From: Inquilinus sp052113205
GTDB lineage: Bacteria > Pseudomonadota > Alphaproteobacteria > DSM-16000 > Inquilinaceae
Length of the DNA stretch: 64,000 nt
Assembly (NCBI RefSeq): GCF_052113205.1
Contig: NZ_JBFRCU010000012.1
Coordinates: forward strand, 57,433 to 121,432
Reading direction: 5' to 3'
Positions 61,152-64,000 of the stretch are shown in pieces; position 1 is the stretch's first letter; each line of letters starts with the position of its first letter. Position numbers and translations under genes: made by a program. The notes beneath the pieces are model-generated. The model was not told the DNA's origin, did not search any database, and saw only the letters and a program-made list of their open reading frames with translations.

Positions 61152-61421
61152 GATGCTAACGCGGGGTGGTAGGGATTGTCAAATTGCGTTGGAGGGTGCC
61201 AGTCGGTCTCCGGTGATGAGAGCCGGCCCGGCATCCGGCATCAAAAGGGCCGCAAAGCCGTCTACTCCGAAAGACGTATTTGGCTAAGCTGAATAAAGTG
61301 TTATGGTTACTTCGCTTCGACCGAGGAAATGAATGTGTTCGGGCCGTCACCCGGCACACGGTATTGCGGATAAAGTATTCTTGCCCGTGTTGACGGATCG
61401 GGAAGGAACGCTTGAAGCTGG

Positions 61422-61448
61422 AAAGGCCGCCAGACAATGGCGGCCTTT
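61422..61448 (-). terminator. Terminator of regulator copy 1
   Basis: AAAGGCCGCC and GGCGGCCTTT form a 10-bp stem with a 7-base loop, six bases after the regulator stop. The T-rich end follows the stem in both directions. Confidence 0.7.
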
Positions 61449-61454
61449 TCCATG

Positions 61455-62213
61455 TCAGACAGCGCCCCTTTTTGCTGCGTGCAGCTTGAAGGCGATTTCG
61501 GTCCGGTTCCGGGCCTGCAGCTTCTTCATGATGGTCCGGATATGCACCTTCACGGTGCTCTCACACAGGTTAAGCTCATAGGCGATGATCTTGTTCGGCT
61601 TGCCCTGGGCGACGGCATCTGCGACTGCGCCTTGCCGCTCCGAGAGGCCGAGCAGGCTGTGAGCGGTCTGCTCCCCCTGCGGCCGCTCATNGCCGGAGTT
61701 CCGGAGAGCGCTGGCAGGGACGAACGTGCCTCCGGCCATCGCGAGGCAAAGCGCCCCGATCGCGACGCTCAGGCTGACGCTGGTCGGGATATAGCCGCGG
61801 GCCCCCTGTGCCAGGATCTCGGCGACATACCGGGAATCCTCGCTTTCGCCCATCACGACCACGGGGATGTCGGGATGGGCGCCGATCAGCGCCCGGAGCT
61901 CGTCCCCGGGCGACGTGCCATCATGGCTGACCGCGCCGCACTCCAGCAGGATCACCGAGGTATCGTCTCGATCCGGGCTCCGCTCCCATTCACCGATGTC
62001 GGCAAATGCCCGGCTCCGAAAGCGGGCATCGGCTCCCGCCAGCGCCTGGGTCAGGGTTTCCCGGCCCAGGACACGTCTGTCGATGATCGCGACCATTCTC
62101 AGGCCAGGAACGGGATGGTCCACCGTCCGGTCCCTGGTGGAATGATCAATCTCAGCTTCCGGCGTCCCGATAATGGTGGAACGCGCATCGGCTTGGTTGC
62201 TGACGAAATACAT
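61455..62213 (-). CDS. NarL/LuxR-type regulator with degenerate receiver, copy 1
   Basis: The 252-residue protein has a receiver-like domain (about 39-163) and a LuxR helix-turn-helix (about 188-245; GKPNKIIAYELNLCESTVKVHI). The phosphorylation site is lost: the acceptor position is E91 (VILLECG), the acidic pair is D45-R46, and the conserved lysine is T144 (GYIPTS). Known pseudo-receivers act without phosphorylation. A GGGTGG ribosome site precedes the ATG. Base 61691 is ambiguous. It is a tandem paralogue of the gene at 62718-63476. Confidence 0.9.
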   Translation of the reverse strand: MYFVSNQADARSTIIGTPEAEIDHSTRDRTVDHPVPGLRMVAIIDRRVLGRETLTQALAGADARFRSRAFADIGEWERSPDRDDTSVILLECGAVSHDGTSPGDELRALIGAHPDIPVVVMGESEDSRYVAEILAQGARGYIPTSVSLSVAIGALCLAMAGGTFVPASALRNSGXERPQGEQTAHSLLGLSERQGAVADAVAQGKPNKIIAYELNLCESTVKVHIRTIMKKLQARNRTEIAFKLHAAKRGAV

Positions 62214-62717
62214 AATCCACCCTATGTTGTATTGGAGGGTAGTGTTCCCCCTTTCCGCTTTGTCCTATCGAAGGCGCTTTGCGCTTCTCATCCTCGCTCG
62301 TACAGCCAGCAGGCTGCTCGGGGAGGTCCGGCTGGGCTAAGTTCAAACATAATTGTACGACTTTTATGCAAAAGCAACTTAACCGACCATACGCCTTTCG
62401 GTGAGGCCGATGTAGACGAGGCAGCAACCTGCAAGACCATTCCGAGGCCGGACGGGTCAAGCCTGTCGCCCAGCGCGATGGCGTCCCGAAGATGGAGCCG
62501 CCCGGCATCCGGGTCGGGCAGATCGACTACTCCGAAAGAGGTACTTGGGTCACTTTCATAACATGTTATTAATACTGTGCTTCGACCGAGGAAATGAATG
62601 TGTTCGGGCCGTCACCCGGCACACGGTATTGCGGATAAAATATTCTTGCCCGTGTTGACGGATCGGGAAGGAACGCTTGAAGCTGGAAAGGCCGCCGTCA
62701 TGGCGGCCTTTTCCATG
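62214..62717. other. 504-base spacer between regulator copies 1 and 2
   Basis: No gene is supported. From right to left it holds the copy 2 terminator, a shared block with CATAACATGTTATTAATACTG, and an AT-rich stretch near 62340-62395 that probably contains the copy 1 promoter. Nearly the same block recurs upstream of copy 2 (63477-63979), so each copy has its own promoter and terminator. Confidence 0.6.
62687..62711 (-). terminator. Terminator of regulator copy 2
   Basis: The same AAAGGCCGCC / GGCGGCCTTT stem as copy 1 but with a 5-base loop, six bases after the stop codon. Confidence 0.7.
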
Positions 62718-63476
62718 TCAGGCGGCGCGGGTCTTTGCTGCATGCAGCTTGAAGGCGACTTCGGTTCGGTTCCGGGCGTGCAGCTTCCTCATGATGGACC
62801 GAATGTGCACCTTCACGGTGCTCTCACACAGGGCCAGTTCATAGGCGATGATCTTGTTCGGCTTGCCCAGGGCGACGGCATCGGCGACAGCGCCCTGCCG
62901 TTCCGACAGGCCGAGCAGGCTGTGAACGGTTTGCTCGCGCTCCGGCCGTTCATGGCCTGAGTTCCGAAGAGCGCTGGCAGGGACGAAGACGCCTCCGGCC
63001 ATCGCGAGACAAAGCGCCCCGATCGCGACGCTCAGGCTGACGCTGGTCGGGATGTAGCCGCAGGCCCCTTGTGCCAGGATCTCGGCGACGTACCGGGAAT
63101 CCTCGCTTTCGCCCATCATGACCACAGGGATGTCGGGATGCGCGGCGACCAGCGCCCGGAGCTCGTCCCCGGGCGACGTGCCATCATGGCTGACCGCGCC
63201 GCACTCCAGCAGGATCATCGAGGTGTCGTTTCGATCCGGGCTCCGCTCCCATTCACCGATGTCGGCAAATGCCCGGCTCTGAAAGCGGGCATCGGCTCCC
63301 GCCAGCGCCTGGGTCAGAGTTTCCCGACCCAGGGCACGTCTGTCGATGATCGCGACCATTCTCAGGTCAGGAACGGAATGGTCCACCGTCCGGTCCTTTG
63401 TGGAACAATCGATTGCCAGTTTTGCCGCCTCGATCGTGGCGGGAAGCGCGTCCGCCTGGTTGCTGACGAAATGCAT
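62718..63476 (-). CDS. NarL/LuxR-type regulator with degenerate receiver, copy 2
   Basis: A 252-residue paralogue of copy 1 with the same length and domain layout. The receiver again has ILLECG in place of the aspartate motif and GYIPTS in place of the lysine motif. Divergence from copy 1 is concentrated at residues 9-30 and in the last few residues (ending AAKTRAA). The DNA-recognition helix differs little (LALCESTVKVHIRSIM). It has its own promoter region and terminator. Confidence 0.9.
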   Translation of the reverse strand: MHFVSNQADALPATIEAAKLAIDCSTKDRTVDHSVPDLRMVAIIDRRALGRETLTQALAGADARFQSRAFADIGEWERSPDRNDTSMILLECGAVSHDGTSPGDELRALVAAHPDIPVVMMGESEDSRYVAEILAQGACGYIPTSVSLSVAIGALCLAMAGGVFVPASALRNSGHERPEREQTVHSLLGLSERQGAVADAVALGKPNKIIAYELALCESTVKVHIRSIMRKLHARNRTEVAFKLHAAKTRAA

Positions 63477-63979
63477 AATCGACCTGATGTTGTTGCAGAG
63501 GGTAGTGCTTCCGCTTCCGCTTCATCCTATCGAGGGCGCTTTGCGCTTCTCATTCTCGCTCGCACAGCCAGTAGGCTGCTCGGGCGGTCCGGCTGGGCTA
63601 AGTTAGAATATAATTGTATTACTTTTTATGTAAAAGCAACTTAACTAACTATACGCCTTTCGGTGAGGCCGATGTAGACGAGGCAGCACCTGCAAGACCA
63701 TTCCGAGGCCGGACGGGTCAAGCCTGTCGCCCAGCGCGATGGCCTCCCGCAGATGGGAGCCGCCCGGCATCTGGGTCGGGCAGATCGACTACTCCGAAAG
63801 AGGTACTTGGGTCACTTTCATAACATGTTATTAATACTGTGCTTCGACCGAGGAAATGAATGTGTTCGGGCCGTCACCCGGCACACGGTATTGCGGATAA
63901 AATATTCTTGCCCGTGTTGACGGATCGGGAAGGAACGCTTGAAGCTGGAAAGGCCGCCGTCATGGCGGCCTTTTCCATG
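63477..63979. other. 503-base spacer between regulator copies 2 and 3
   Basis: No gene is supported. It repeats the layout of the 62214-62717 spacer: AT-rich promoter-like stretch near 63600-63650, shared CATAACATGTTATTAATACTG block near 63818-63838, and terminator near 63949-63973. Confidence 0.6.
63949..63973 (-). terminator. Terminator of regulator copy 3
   Basis: AAAGGCCGCC / GGCGGCCTTT stem with a 5-base loop, identical to that of copy 2. Confidence 0.7.
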
Positions 63980-64000
63980 TCAGGCGGCACGGGTCTTTGC
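63980..64000 (-). CDS. NarL/LuxR-type regulator copy 3, C-terminal end only
   Basis: The last six codons and stop are visible and read AKTRAA, identical to the end of copy 2. The rest is beyond the window. Called by identity of position and sequence within the repeat unit. Confidence 0.6.
   Translation of the reverse strand, partial: AKTRAA

Larger units (their letters stand above)
61116..61454. other. 339-base intergenic region upstream of the PotD-like gene
   Basis: No gene is supported; a 93-codon reverse frame inside it has no ribosome site or recognisable product. The right part belongs to the first unit of the tandem regulator array and includes its terminator. The left part holds the importer promoter and the operator-like GTTTGTACACAAAC. 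Confidence 0.6.
61226..62500. repeat. Tandem array unit 1
   Basis: First of at least three direct repeats. Unit landmarks GCCCGGCATC, CTACTCCGAAAGA, GACCGAGGAAATGAATGTG, the terminator and a regulator gene recur in the same order. The phase distance to unit 2 is about 1266-1275 bases. This unit is the most diverged, especially at its left edge. Confidence 0.85.
62501..63761. repeat. Tandem array unit 2
   Basis: Second direct repeat, 1261 bases to the equivalent point of unit 3. Its spacer is almost identical to the start of unit 3, differing by a few substitutions and single-base indels, so the duplication that made units 2 and 3 is recent compared with unit 1. Confidence 0.88.
63762..64000. 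repeat. Tandem array unit 3, truncated by window end
   Basis: The left 239 bases of a third unit, almost identical to the start of unit 2, including terminator and the regulator stop. The array continues beyond the window. Confidence 0.85.

Noticed and set aside
61156..61437. 93-codon reverse frame between the array and the PotD-like gene
   Set aside because: It crosses the regulator terminator, has no ribosome site and no recognisable product.
61226..64000. CRISPR-like repeat array
   Set aside because: Repeat units are over 1.2 kb and contain protein genes; there are no short regular repeats with unique spacers.

Overview
The window is uniformly GC-rich, coding-dense DNA with long antisense shadow frames, as expected of a free-living alphaproteobacterium. 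Gene content (a type VI secretion locus with no tssJ in view, many ABC importers with GntR regulators, uronate/aldarate enzymes) fits a Rhodospirillales-type soil or host-associated organism such as Inquilinus or Azospirillum; that placement is inference from content only. Two ambiguous bases (22819 and 61691) point to a draft assembly.

Region 1 (1-23.4 kb) is a type VI secretion system. A leftward operon runs tssA-tssB-tssC-hcp-tssE-tssF-tssG-clpV-vgrG, with vgrG cut by the window edge. A divergent rightward operon runs tssK-fha-tssL-tssM-tagF and continues into a 569-residue gene I cannot assign. A PP2C phosphatase (pppA-like) follows on the opposite strand. TssL carries an OmpA-like C-terminus, no TssJ lipoprotein is visible and no PpkA kinase is in the window. 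The divergent promoter contains an 82-bp imperfect palindrome.

Region 2 (23.6-28.9 kb) is a translationally coupled trio: OmpR-type response regulator, di-heme cytochrome c peroxidase-like protein, and a VirA-like hybrid histidine kinase. A LysR regulator follows on the other strand.

Region 3 (29.3-52.7 kb) is a sugar-acid and amine scavenging island. It holds uronate dehydrogenase with a FadR-type regulator; a peptide/opine-class ABC importer ending in an enolase-superfamily dehydratase; a fructosamine (Amadori compound) pair of SIS deglycase and PfkB kinase with its own UTRA-type regulator; an amino-acid importer with an FAD oxidase but no ATPase; a DapA-family lyase with a FCD-type regulator; and a second enolase-superfamily enzyme leading a five-gene peptide-type ABC importer. 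Several palindromic sites next to the regulators suggest which operons each controls.

Region 4 (52.7-61.2 kb) begins with an IS481-like transposase framed by perfect 38-bp inverted repeats. A leftward operon then encodes a PotD/PotB/PotC/PotA-type importer, an isochorismatase-like hydrolase and a GH63-like glycosidase, punctuated by mosaic intergenic palindromes.

Region 5 (61.2-64 kb) is a tandem array of at least three ~1.26-kb units. Each carries a NarL/LuxR-type regulator whose receiver domain has lost the phosphorylation residues; the third unit runs off the window.
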